A stretch of 64,000 bases of DNA from an uncultured Blautia sp. (GTDB lineage Bacteria; Bacillota; Clostridia; Lachnospirales; Lachnospiraceae), in assembly GCA_900553515.1 (NCBI GenBank), contig USDN01000003.1, positions 28,455 through 92,454 on the forward strand, given 5' to 3'. The position numbers were made by a program, and so were the translations under genes. The notes under the pieces are model-generated. The model worked only from the letters and a program-made list of their open reading frames with translations. It made no database searches and was not told the origin of the DNA. Each line of letters starts with the position of its first letter. Within the stretch, counting starts at the first letter, position 1. Positions 42,266-50,513 of the stretch are shown here, in pieces.

Positions 42266-42295
42266 AAGGGGCGGCGGGAAAATCCGCCGCCCCTT
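42266..42295 (+). terminator. Very stable intercistronic hairpin after the binding-protein gene
   Basis: AAGGGGCGGCGG (42266-42277) pairs perfectly with CCGCCGCCCCTT (42284-42295), followed by GTTTTG. Placed between the binding protein and the ATPase, it probably causes partial termination or protects the upstream mRNA, so more binding protein is made than transporter. Confidence 0.75.
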
Positions 42296-42332
42296 GTTTT
42301 GAAAATAAGAAGAAAAGGAGAGAGGGAGAGAC

Positions 42333-43886
42333 ATGTCTGAAGTTATTTTGGAAATGAAGCACATAACAAAGGCATTTTCCGGCGTAAAGGCTCTGGATGA
42401 TGTAAACCTTCAGGTTAAGAAGGGCGAGATCCATGCGTTATGCGGCGAGAACGGAGCAGGCAAGTCAACTCTGATGAATGTACTTTCCGGTGTGTATCCT
42501 TATGGTTCATACGAGGGAGACATCATCTATAAAGGTGAGACATGTAAGTTCCATAAGATTAAGGACAGTGAAAGCAAGGGTATTGTTATTATTCATCAGG
42601 AACTGGCATTAAGCCCGTATCTGTCAATTGCAGAAAATGTTTTCATGGGCAACGAGCGTGTTTCCATGAAAGGCGTCATTGACTGGACAAAGACAAGAGG
42701 AGAGGCAAAAGAAGCCCTGGCTCATGTAGGTCTTGAAAATGAAAATTTAAATGCTCCTGTAAACACACTTGGAGTAGGAAAACAGCAGCTGATCGAGATT
42801 GCAAAAGCAATGGCAAAGAACGTAGATCTTCTGATCCTGGATGAGCCTACAGCGGCTCTTAATGACGAGGAGTCTGCGCAGCTTTTGGAAATCATGCTGG
42901 AGCTGAAAAAGAAAGGCGTTACCTGTATCATTATCTCCCATAAGCTGAATGAGATCAGTTATGTGGCAGACGCCATTACGATTATCCGTGACGGAAAGAC
43001 CATCGAAACACTGAAAAAAGGTGTGGACGAGTGGACAGAGGACCGTATCATCAAAGGTATGGTAGGACGTGAAATGAACAACCGTTATCCGGTTCGTGAC
43101 AACTGTCCCATCGGTGATGTGGTGCTGGAAGTTAAAAACTGGAATGCATATCATCCGGAAATCGCAGAAATGCAGATCCTGAAAAACATCAACATCAAGG
43201 TTCGCGCAGGAGAAGTAGTAGGACTTGCAGGACTGATGGGCGCCGGACGTACAGAGTTTGCCATGAGTCTTTTCGGACATTCCTATGGACAGAAGATCTC
43301 CGGTGAGGTTTATATGCACGGCAAAAAAGTCAGCACAAAGACAGTCAGGGATGCAATTAATAATAAGATCGCATATACATCTGAAGACCGTAAAACATAT
43401 GGTCTGGTGCTGATTAATGATATCAAGACAAATATGACAATGGCTGCCCTTCGCAATTATTATTCAAATGGTGTGGTTGTTGATGAAAGAAAAGAAAACA
43501 TTGAGGCGGAAGAATACAAGAAGAAGATCAATGTAAAGGCTACTTCCATTCACCAGACAGTCGGCGCTCTTTCCGGAGGTAACCAGCAGAAGGTGGTGCT
43601 TGCCAAGTGGATGATGACTCAGCCGGATGTGCTGATTCTGGATGAGCCGACACGAGGTATTGACGTTGGCGCAAAATATGAGATCTACTGTGCCATTAAT
43701 GACATGGCCCGGGCAGGAAAAGCTGTGATCGTTATTTCTTCTGAAATGCAGGAGATTATCGGTACCTGTGACCGTGCGTACATCATCAATGAAGGTCGTA
43801 TTGCAGGAGAACTCAGCCACGAAGAACTGAGTCAGGAAAGTATCATGAAGTGCATTATGGACAGTAATGCGAAAGGAGAAGAGTAA
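42333..43886 (+). CDS. mmsA: Multiple-monosaccharide ABC transporter ATP-binding protein
   Basis: This 517-residue tandem ATPase energises sugar uptake. Domain 1 has Walker A GENGAGKSTLMNV and Walker B LLILDEPTAAL, with an unusual signature LGVGKQQ. Domain 2 has the altered P-loop GLMGAGRTEFAMS, canonical signature LSGGNQQKVVLAKW and VLILDEPTRGIDVGA. This asymmetry is normal for RbsA/GguA-type proteins. Its stop overlaps the permease start by one base (TAATG). Confidence 0.94.
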   Translation: MSEVILEMKHITKAFSGVKALDDVNLQVKKGEIHALCGENGAGKSTLMNVLSGVYPYGSYEGDIIYKGETCKFHKIKDSESKGIVIIHQELALSPYLSIAENVFMGNERVSMKGVIDWTKTRGEAKEALAHVGLENENLNAPVNTLGVGKQQLIEIAKAMAKNVDLLILDEPTAALNDEESAQLLEIMLELKKKGVTCIIISHKLNEISYVADAITIIRDGKTIETLKKGVDEWTEDRIIKGMVGREMNNRYPVRDNCPIGDVVLEVKNWNAYHPEIAEMQILKNINIKVRAGEVVGLAGLMGAGRTEFAMSLFGHSYGQKISGEVYMHGKKVSTKTVRDAINNKIAYTSEDRKTYGLVLINDIKTNMTMAALRNYYSNGVVVDERKENIEAEEYKKKINVKATSIHQTVGALSGGNQQKVVLAKWMMTQPDVLILDEPTRGIDVGAKYEIYCAINDMARAGKAVIVISSEMQEIIGTCDRAYIINEGRIAGELSHEELSQESIMKCIMDSNAKGEE

Positions 43887-45064
43887 TGGGAACAGATACT
43901 AAGAAAAAATATGTAAATCTGGACTTGAAGTCCCTTGGAATGATCGTAGCGCTTGTTGTTATCTTTGCTATTTTCTATGTGCTTACAGGCGGATCTAATG
44001 CAACGCCTACCAATATCAATAACCTGATCATGCAGAATGGTTATATCATCATTCTGGCAACAGGTATGCTGCTCTGTGTACTGACCGGATATATCGATCT
44101 GGGTGTTGGTTCTGTTGTAGCTCTTGGCGCTGCATGTGCAGCAAAACTTGTTGTTGAGCAGAATGTACCGGTTGCTCTTGCATGGCTGGTTGCTATCGGA
44201 ATCGGTCTTGCAGTTGGTGTTTTTTCCGGTTTCTTTATCGCATACCTGGATATCCCTCCATTCGTAGTAACCCTGGCTACCATGCTTATGGGTCGTGGAC
44301 TTACATATACCTTACTGAAATCCCTTACTGTAGGACCTCTTCCACAGAATTATGCATTTATCGGAACCGGTTTCCTTCCCACTGTTAAAGTGGATTTTGC
44401 AGGCGGTACACTGGATCTGGTGTGTGTAGTGGTAGCTGTTGTTGTAACTGCTGGTATTATCCTTTCTGAGCTGAATACCATCAAAACAAATAATAAATAC
44501 GGATTTGCAAACATCGTTCCGTGGCAGATGGCAGTAAAAGATGTTGTGATCCTTCTGATCGTATGGTTCTTCTTTATCAAGCTTGGTCAGTATAATGGTA
44601 TTCCGATTCAGCTGATCGTTCTTGGTGTAGTAGTAGCGGTTTATCATTTCATCACAAGTAAAACAGTTGCAGGACGTCAGATCTATGCAATGGGCGGTAA
44701 TGCTAAGGCAGCAAGACTTTCCGGTATCAATACCAAGCATGTATTCTTCTGGGTATATGTAAACATGGGTGTTCTTGCAGCTCTTGCAGGTATCGTTTTA
44801 TCCGCTCGTCAGGGCGGCGCAAACCCGAAAATGGGTGATGGAATCGAAATGGATGCCATCGCATCCTGCTATATCGGCGGTGCAGCTGCATCCGGTGGCG
44901 TAGGTACTGTTATCGGCGCCGTTGTAGGTGCTCTTGTAATGGGTGTCCTGAACAACGGTATGTCCATGTGCGGTATGTCTACAGACCTTCAGAAGGTAGT
45001 AAAAGGCGCCGTACTTCTTGGCGCTGTTGTACTTGACGTAACAACGAAAAAGAAAAAAAATTAA
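43886..45064 (+). CDS. mmsB: Multiple-monosaccharide ABC transporter permease
   Basis: This 392-residue membrane protein of the RbsC/GguB type has about ten hydrophobic segments. Typical features are IILATGMLLCVLTGYIDLGVG near the N-terminus (in part), DIPPFVVTLATMLMGRGL and GGNAKAARLSGINTKHV. The C-terminal part, GAVVGALVMGVLNNGMSM, is also conserved. It forms the channel with MmsA and receives sugar from the ChvE-type protein. The araR gene begins 22 bases later. Confidence 0.94.
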   Translation: MGTDTKKKYVNLDLKSLGMIVALVVIFAIFYVLTGGSNATPTNINNLIMQNGYIIILATGMLLCVLTGYIDLGVGSVVALGAACAAKLVVEQNVPVALAWLVAIGIGLAVGVFSGFFIAYLDIPPFVVTLATMLMGRGLTYTLLKSLTVGPLPQNYAFIGTGFLPTVKVDFAGGTLDLVCVVVAVVVTAGIILSELNTIKTNNKYGFANIVPWQMAVKDVVILLIVWFFFIKLGQYNGIPIQLIVLGVVVAVYHFITSKTVAGRQIYAMGGNAKAARLSGINTKHVFFWVYVNMGVLAALAGIVLSARQGGANPKMGDGIEMDAIASCYIGGAAASGGVGTVIGAVVGALVMGVLNNGMSMCGMSTDLQKVVKGAVLLGAVVLDVTTKKKKN

Positions 45065-45086
45065 TAATCTGAACTGGTAATAAAAT

Positions 45087-46178
45087 ATGAGAATTTCAAA
45101 ATACCGTCAGGTGACGGAATGGATTCAAAACAGAATAGCATCCGGAGAGCTGAACCGCGGAGACCAGATTGAATCAGAAAATGATATCAGTCGTACCTTC
45201 GGGATCAGCCGCCAGACGGTGCGGCACGCACTGGGACTTTTGGAGCAGCAGGGGGTTCTGACCCGTGTTCAGGGAAGCGGAACTTATGTCAGTGATGAGA
45301 AGGCGGTGGAGGAAGAAAAAAAAGAACTTTCCCATACCGTGACCATCATCACCACTTATGTGGATAATTATATTTTTCCGCGTATCCTGCGTCCTATGGT
45401 GGAACGTCTGGAAAAGGATGGATACAGTGCGCGTATTATGTTTACAGGCAACCGTATTGAAACAGAACGCAGGCTGCTGGAACGATTTCTTGAAGAGGGA
45501 AATCGTGATCCGCTTATTGCAGAACCGGTCATGAGCGGTCTGCCAAATCCAAATCTGAAATATTACAGACGGCTGATGTCCAGAGGAATCCCGATTCTGT
45601 TTTTTAACAGTTTTTATGAAGACTTGAATATCCCCCATATCAGTATGGATGATATCCAGGCAGGAAAGATTGCAACGGAATATCTGATTCAGAAGGGGCA
45701 TACCCGTATTGCCGGCATCTTTAAAACAGATGACGGACAGGGAAGAAGAAGATATCTTGGTTATCTGAAAGCTCTGGGACACGCAGGTATCGAGGTGGAC
45801 GAAAGCAGAGTATGCTGGATCGATACTCTGGAGCTGAAAGATTTTTCCCGTATTGTGGAAAAACTGAAAAACCGTCTGCGGGGATGTACGGCCTGCGTCT
45901 GTTATAATGATGAGGTTGCCCATGAACTGACAAGGAGAATGATTCAGAACGGCAAAAAGATTCCGGAGGATCTTTCTGTTGTAGGGATTGATAATTCGGA
46001 TCTTGCCAGACTTAATTCTGTTCCCCTTACTTCTGTAGGACATCCTATGGAAGCTCTGGGAACCCGTGCTGCAGAAATGATCCTGCAGCTGATCCAAAAT
46101 CCAAACAGTGATGTGACATATGAATTTCCGGTGGAGATCAGTGAACGTTCATCGGTTTGCACATATGCAGCAGAGTAA
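45087..46178 (+). CDS. araR: AraR-type regulator (GntR DNA-binding, LacI-like sensor)
   Basis: This 363-residue regulator fuses a GntR winged helix (residues 1-70, with GDQIESENDISRTFGISRQT) to a LacI/periplasmic-binding-like sensor (about 80-360, with IPHISMDDIQAGKIATEYL and VVGIDNSDLARL, in parts). This chimera is the architecture of Bacillus AraR, which is released from DNA by L-arabinose. Genes for the transporter and isomerase flank it, and AraR-like boxes surround the operon promoter. The ribosome-binding site is weak, which suits a low-abundance repressor. Confidence 0.9.
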   Translation: MRISKYRQVTEWIQNRIASGELNRGDQIESENDISRTFGISRQTVRHALGLLEQQGVLTRVQGSGTYVSDEKAVEEEKKELSHTVTIITTYVDNYIFPRILRPMVERLEKDGYSARIMFTGNRIETERRLLERFLEEGNRDPLIAEPVMSGLPNPNLKYYRRLMSRGIPILFFNSFYEDLNIPHISMDDIQAGKIATEYLIQKGHTRIAGIFKTDDGQGRRRYLGYLKALGHAGIEVDESRVCWIDTLELKDFSRIVEKLKNRLRGCTACVCYNDEVAHELTRRMIQNGKKIPEDLSVVGIDNSDLARLNSVPLTSVGHPMEALGTRAAEMILQLIQNPNSDVTYEFPVEISERSSVCTYAAE

Positions 46179-46196
46179 TTCAGGAGGTTAGAAAGA

Positions 46197-47693
46197 ATGA
46201 AAGCAGCAAAAAATTATAAGTTTTGGTTTGCAACAGGTTCACAGGATCTTTATGGAGATGAGTGCCTGAGAAAGGTAGCAGAGCACTCTAAGATCATCGT
46301 AGATAAATTAAATGCATCCGGCGTACTTCCTTACGAGGTTGTATGGAAACCAACTCTGATCACAAATGAAGTGATCCGCCGTACCTTTAATGAGGCTAAT
46401 GCAGACGAGGAATGTGCAGGTGTTATCACATGGATGCACACTTTCTCTCCGGCGAAATCATGGATTCTTGGTCTTCAGGAGTATCGTAAGCCGCTTCTTC
46501 ACCTGCATACACAGTTTAATGAAGAAATTCCTTATGATACCATTGACATGGATTTCATGAATGAAAACCAGTCTGCTCATGGTGACCGTGAATATGGCCA
46601 TATCGTAACCCGAATGGGCATTGAGCGTAAGATCATTGTAGGACACTGGAACGACCGTGCTGTTCAGGAGCGCATCGCAACCTGGATGCGTACCGCTATC
46701 GGTATTATGGAAAGCAGCCATATCCGTGTTATGCGTATTGCAGACAACATGAGAAATGTGGCTGTAACAGAGGGCGATAAGGTTGAGGCTCAGATCAAAT
46801 TCGGATGGGAGATCGACGCTTATCCGGTAAACGAGATCGCAGAGGCAGTAAAAGCTGTTTCCAAAGCAGATACAGATACTCTGGTAGAAGAGTATTATGA
46901 CAAATATCAGATTATCCTTGAGGGAAGAGACGAGGCTGAATTCCGTAAACATGTAGCGGTACAGGCACAGATCGAGCTTGGTTTTGAAAGCTTCCTTGAG
47001 GAGAAAGATTATCAGGCAATCGTAACTCACTTCGGTGATCTTGGATGTCTTCAGCAGCTTCCGGGACTTGCTATCCAGAGACTGATGGAAAAAGGCTATG
47101 GATTTGGAGCAGAGGGCGACTGGAAAACAGCAGCTATGGTGCGTCTGATGAAAATTATGACACAGAATACACCAAATGCAAAAGGTACTTCCTTTATGGA
47201 GGATTACACTTATAATCTGGTTCCTGGAAAAGAAGGAATCCTTCAGGCTCACATGCTTGAGGTATGCCCGACTATCGCAGACGGTCCTGTAAGCATCCGT
47301 GTAAATCCACTTTCCATGGGTGATCGTGAGGATCCGGCACGTCTGGTATTTGAAGCTAAAGAAGGTCCGGCTGTAGCTACCTCTCTTGTTGATCTTGGAA
47401 ACCGTTTCCGTCTGATCATCAATGATGTGGACTGCAGACATACAGAAAAAACAATGCCGAATCTTCCGGTTGCATCTGCTTTCTGGACACCGCAGCCAAA
47501 TCTTGCTACAGGAGCTGAGGCATGGATCCTTGCAGGCGGTGCACACCATACAGCATTTTCCTATGACCTTACTGCAGAGCAGATGGGCGACTGGGCAAAT
47601 GCAATGGGCATTGAGGCTGTATATATTGATAAAGATACTACAATCCGTAACTTTAAGAATGAATTAAAATGGAATTCTGTTTATTACAGATAA
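46197..47693 (+). CDS. araA: L-arabinose isomerase
   Basis: This 498-residue enzyme converts L-arabinose to L-ribulose. The start matches AraA proteins (KFWFATGSQDLYGDE). Other conserved pieces are GVITWMHTFSPAKSWI, LHLHTQFNEEIPY, the active-site region TSFMEDYTYNL, and AGGAHHTAFSY with the catalytic His. Length equals the family norm. CAGGAGG precedes the ATG. Ribulokinase and ribulose-phosphate epimerase genes are not in the window, so the pathway is completed elsewhere. A clear terminator follows. Confidence 0.97.
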   Translation: MKAAKNYKFWFATGSQDLYGDECLRKVAEHSKIIVDKLNASGVLPYEVVWKPTLITNEVIRRTFNEANADEECAGVITWMHTFSPAKSWILGLQEYRKPLLHLHTQFNEEIPYDTIDMDFMNENQSAHGDREYGHIVTRMGIERKIIVGHWNDRAVQERIATWMRTAIGIMESSHIRVMRIADNMRNVAVTEGDKVEAQIKFGWEIDAYPVNEIAEAVKAVSKADTDTLVEEYYDKYQIILEGRDEAEFRKHVAVQAQIELGFESFLEEKDYQAIVTHFGDLGCLQQLPGLAIQRLMEKGYGFGAEGDWKTAAMVRLMKIMTQNTPNAKGTSFMEDYTYNLVPGKEGILQAHMLEVCPTIADGPVSIRVNPLSMGDREDPARLVFEAKEGPAVATSLVDLGNRFRLIINDVDCRHTEKTMPNLPVASAFWTPQPNLATGAEAWILAGGAHHTAFSYDLTAEQMGDWANAMGIEAVYIDKDTTIRNFKNELKWNSVYYR

Positions 47694-47746
47694 TCAGTTT
47701 CCATGTTCCTTATATTCGAAAAAAGAAAATTATAAAATGGCTTAGG

Positions 47747-47787
47747 AAAAGTCCTGCTGTACTCTTTGAGTGCTGCAGGGCTTTTTC
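47747..47787 (+). terminator. Terminator of the arabinose operon
   Basis: AAAAGTCCTGC (47747-47757) pairs with GCAGGGCTTTT (47775-47785) with one G-U. A nested ACTC/GAGT stem fills the loop, and TTTTTC follows. Confidence 0.9.
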
Positions 47788-47817
47788 TATGCAGAAAGAT
47801 GAAACAGATTTTTTGTT

Positions 47818-47861
47818 ATAATACTATTGACAAAACTATATTATATGATATATAGTATTAT
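47818..47861. promoter_or_regulatory. PadR promoter with nested inverted repeats
   Basis: ATAATACTAT (47818-47827) and ATAGTATTAT (47852-47861) form a perfect 10-bp inverted repeat. Inside lie ACTATAT (47835-47841) and ATATAGT (47850-47856). The promoter TTGACA (47827-47832) with TATATA (47849-47854) sits within this structure. It is a likely PadR operator and points to autoregulation. Confidence 0.55.
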
Positions 47862-47921
47862 CAACAAAACAATATTAATAAAAAAATAATATTACACAAA
47901 GAATAAAAAGGATGTGACTCT

Positions 47922-48242
47922 ATGGTATTTAACACAGGTGCAGCCCTTCTGGATGCAATAGTTCTTGCTATCGTATCCAAGGAACAGGATGGAACCTATG
48001 GTTACAAGATCACCCAGGATGTCCGCAGTGTTCTGGATATTTCAGAATCTACGCTTTATCCGGTACTGAGAAGGCTCCAGAAAGATGAATGTCTGGAAAC
48101 CTATGATATGGCATATGAGGGCCGGAACCGCAGATATTATAAATTAACAGAAAAAGGATCTGCACAGCTGAATTTGTACAAAGTGGAATGGAAAAACTAT
48201 TCTTCAAAAATTTCCAGACTGTTCGAAGGGGGAATTGGATAA
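47922..48242 (+). CDS. PadR-family transcriptional regulator
   Basis: This 106-residue protein is a short PadR repressor: LDAIVLAIVSKEQDGTYGYK leads into the winged helix with SESTLYPVLRRLQKDECLE and the wing YEGRNRRYYKLTEKG. A C-terminal helix would dimerise it. Its stop overlaps the next ATG by one base, so it is the first gene of the envelope cluster 47922-50044. PadR genes paired with HAAS/DUF1700 proteins are frequent in Firmicutes. Confidence 0.93.
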   Translation: MVFNTGAALLDAIVLAIVSKEQDGTYGYKITQDVRSVLDISESTLYPVLRRLQKDECLETYDMAYEGRNRRYYKLTEKGSAQLNLYKVEWKNYSSKISRLFEGGIG

Positions 48243-48946
48243 TGGACAGAAAAGAGTTTATGAAACAGTTGGAACTTCTTCTTTCCGACATCTCAGAGGA
48301 TGAAAGAAGAGAAGCTCTTGACTATTACGAAAGTTATTTTGATGAAGCAGGAGAAGAAGAGGAAGCTTCGGTAATACAGAAGCTGGGAAGCCCGGGCAAG
48401 GTAGCTGCTATCATTAAAGCAGATCTGAGAGAAAACAGTGATTCATCAGGAACTTATACAGAAAACGGATACTATGATGAAAGAACAGAAGAGCCGGGAC
48501 AGATGCCGGGAGAACGCCCTACTGACAGAAAAGAAAGAGGTTATCAGCCGAAAGAAAAACGTGGACGGGGCAAGCTGACACTGATATTGATCCTGTTGAT
48601 TTTTCTTTCACCATTTCTTGCAGGAGCAACAGGCGGCATCATTGGATTTTTATTAACAATCATTTTTCTTCCGTTTTTGTTAGCCTTTGGCGCAGGAGCC
48701 GGGGTGATCGGTATGCTGATCGGTGGAGCTGTTATGATTTTTACTGGAATTGGTCTTTGCTTCAACACCGCGGCAGCAGGAATCCTGACTGTTGGGATCG
48801 GATGTATTTTTATGGCGATAGGACTTGCAGGCCTTGTGTTTGTAGTATGGTTTGTAGGCAGCCTGTTTCCAAGGTTTCTCAGATGGTTTACAGATTGGTG
48901 TCACAGACTTTTAAGCAGAGAAAGAAAGGATGGTAAGACAGTATGA
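48242..48946 (+). CDS. HAAS/DUF1700 membrane protein
   Basis: The 234-residue protein starts with the HAAS domain, MDRKEFMKQLELLLSDISED then EALDYYESYFDEA and KLGSPGKVA (residues 1-65), a helical module often found next to PadR genes. A charged linker follows, then about four membrane segments rich in Gly and Ala (roughly 115-215). The module is thought to couple PadR-type regulators to the membrane; that is inference here. ATG 48242 overlaps the padR stop; an upstream in-frame ATG at 48188 lies in padR. Confidence 0.88.
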   Translation: MDRKEFMKQLELLLSDISEDERREALDYYESYFDEAGEEEEASVIQKLGSPGKVAAIIKADLRENSDSSGTYTENGYYDERTEEPGQMPGERPTDRKERGYQPKEKRGRGKLTLILILLIFLSPFLAGATGGIIGFLLTIIFLPFLLAFGAGAGVIGMLIGGAVMIFTGIGLCFNTAAAGILTVGIGCIFMAIGLAGLVFVVWFVGSLFPRFLRWFTDWCHRLLSRERKDGKTV

Positions 48947-49839
48947 AGAAATTTTCGAAAATTGTTTTAGGTACAGCGGCAGTTTTTGGCGTTTTGGGAT
49001 GTGGATTTACCGTTGCAGGAGCAGCTATGGGAGCTTCTGTGGAAGAGATGAAGTATGAGGGAAGTTCCGTGCAGAAAGCAGTGAACAATATGGTGCGGAT
49101 GGTAGATCACTGGGATGAGGACGACGACTGGGAGGATGACTGGAATGAGAATGACGACTGGGATGAGGATGACCGGGACGAAAGGCAGGCAGTTCCGTCA
49201 GGAGACAGCGGGACATATGAATTTGACGGCATTTCTTCCATGGATATTGAATTAAACTATGATGAGCTGATCCTTCGTGAAAGTGAAGACCAGAAGATCA
49301 GGGTTACCGTTGACGGAGATGCAGTGGACAGTGTAAGAGTCAGCACGGAAGGCTCAGAGCTTCAGATTGAAAACAAAGATAATCACAAACCGGAGGGAAG
49401 AACGGTTACAGTTGCTTATCCTGCAGGAACAGAATTTACAGAAGTGAGCATTGATATTGACGCAGGAACGGCAGCTCTGGAGGATGATCTGAAAGCAGGA
49501 GAATTCAGTGTTTCCGTAGGAGCAGGAACTCTGGAAAACTACGGTATCGTGACAGCCGGACAGACAGATGTTGAGGTTGGAGTGGGAACTGTGGAATTAA
49601 CAGATCTGGATGCAGATTATATAGAAGCAGAGTGTGGCGTAGGGATGATGTCTCTTGATGTGGCAGGTAAAAAGGAAGATTACAATTACCGTATTTCCTG
49701 CGGAGTGGGAAGTGTTCTTCTTGCGGAGGATGAGTTTACAGGCCTTGGCGCAACAAAAAAAGTAGAAAATAACGGAGCTTCCCGAAAGATGCATTTAGAA
49801 TGCGGAATGGGAACCCTGGAAGTGGACTTTGAGGAATAA
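48943..49839 (+). CDS. DUF4097-family beta-repeat protein with acidic Trp-rich tract
   Basis: This 298-residue exported protein has an N-terminal hydrophobic signal or anchor (about residues 5-28). A striking acidic tract with regularly placed Trp (DEDDDWEDDW and following, about 46-78) comes next. The C-terminal half is a DUF4097 beta-solenoid-like region with five spaced motifs: SVGAGTLE, EVGVGTVE, ECGVGMMS, SCGVGSVL, ECGMGTLE. LiaG/YvlB-type relatives belong to envelope-stress operons. It overlaps the HAAS gene by 4 bases. Confidence 0.85.
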   Translation: MKKFSKIVLGTAAVFGVLGCGFTVAGAAMGASVEEMKYEGSSVQKAVNNMVRMVDHWDEDDDWEDDWNENDDWDEDDRDERQAVPSGDSGTYEFDGISSMDIELNYDELILRESEDQKIRVTVDGDAVDSVRVSTEGSELQIENKDNHKPEGRTVTVAYPAGTEFTEVSIDIDAGTAALEDDLKAGEFSVSVGAGTLENYGIVTAGQTDVEVGVGTVELTDLDADYIEAECGVGMMSLDVAGKKEDYNYRISCGVGSVLLAEDEFTGLGATKKVENNGASRKMHLECGMGTLEVDFEE

Positions 49840-49858
49840 CAGAAAGGAAGTAATGGAG

Positions 49859-50044
49859 ATGAGCAACAAACGCCTTTATAAATCATCAGTAAACTGTATG
49901 CTTTGTGGTGTATGTGGAGGAATTGCAGAATATTTCGATATCGATCCTACCCTGGTGCGTCTGGCATGGGTGATCCTTACTTGTTTCGGCGGTGCGGGAT
50001 TCTGGGCCTATATTATTGCAGCGATCATTATTCCGAGAGGATAA
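49859..50044 (+). CDS. PspC-domain small membrane protein
   Basis: A roughly 61-residue protein, MSNKRLYKSSVNCMLCGVCG and then AEYFDIDPTLVRLAWVI, is a minimal PspC domain with one or two membrane segments. PspC proteins take part in phage-shock-type envelope stress responses, and a DUF4097-PspC pair also occurs in Bacillus (yvlB-yvlC). ATG 49859 lies 8 bases from GGAAG; ATG 49853, two codons earlier, is possible but only 2 bases away. Confidence 0.88.
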   Translation: MSNKRLYKSSVNCMLCGVCGGIAEYFDIDPTLVRLAWVILTCFGGAGFWAYIIAAIIIPRG

Positions 50045-50098
50045 ATATCTGTATAATCTTTATAAAACTGTCAATACTTCTGGTGAACAGAAATATGG

Positions 50099-50116
50099 GT
50101 TACTGAGAACAGTAAT
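50099..50116. repeat. Short palindrome GTTACTG-AGAA-CAGTAAT
   Basis: A third copy of the element seen at 6302 and 29501, here with one mismatch at the outer base and loop AGAA. It sits directly before the ribosome-binding site of the spore protein gene. Confidence 0.45.
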
Positions 50117-50136
50117 AAATAAGGAGTGTGAGCACA

Positions 50137-50328
50137 GTGAATAAAGATAAAGAAGTAGAAAATTATCTGAATGGAGAGCTTTCCGAAGATGAAAGGCTGA
50201 AATATGAGATCGCCGGGGAACTGGGACTTCTGGATCAGGTTCTGGAGAATGGCTGGAGAAGTCTTTCTGCCAAGGAGACCGGACGGATCGGCGGACTGAT
50301 GACACGCAGAAAAAAACAACAGAAGTAA
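50137..50328 (+). CDS. Alpha/beta-type small acid-soluble spore protein
   Basis: The 63-residue protein contains KYEIAGELGL, which fits the first family signature (K-x-E-[IV]-A-x-[DE]-L-G-L) and includes the site cut by the germination protease. SAKETGRIGGLMTRR corresponds to the second signature. These proteins coat and protect DNA in spores, so the organism is a spore former. GTG 50137 is 10 bases from AAGGAG; GTG 50128 is too close. A strong terminator follows. I see no obvious sigma-G promoter, and the copy diverges somewhat from major SASPs. Confidence 0.82.
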   Translation: MNKDKEVENYLNGELSEDERLKYEIAGELGLLDQVLENGWRSLSAKETGRIGGLMTRRKKQQK

Positions 50329-50343
50329 ATAATATGATTCAGG

Positions 50344-50385
50344 AAAATCCTGCTGTCTGAAAGGGCTGGCAGGATTTTTCTTTTT
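50344..50385 (+). terminator. Terminator after the spore protein gene
   Basis: AAAATCCTGC (50344-50353) pairs with GCAGGATTTT (50369-50378), followed by a T-rich run (TTTTTCTTTTTC). Confidence 0.9.
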
Positions 50386-50513
50386 CTCAAAAATGTGCAG
50401 TTGTAAAACAAATCTTCCTGTGATATTCTTGAATTAACTGAAAAATTAGGCGAAAAAGAACAAATTACTTTGTTGATTGTTACATAAAAAATTACGATGT
50501 GAATGAGGAAAAT

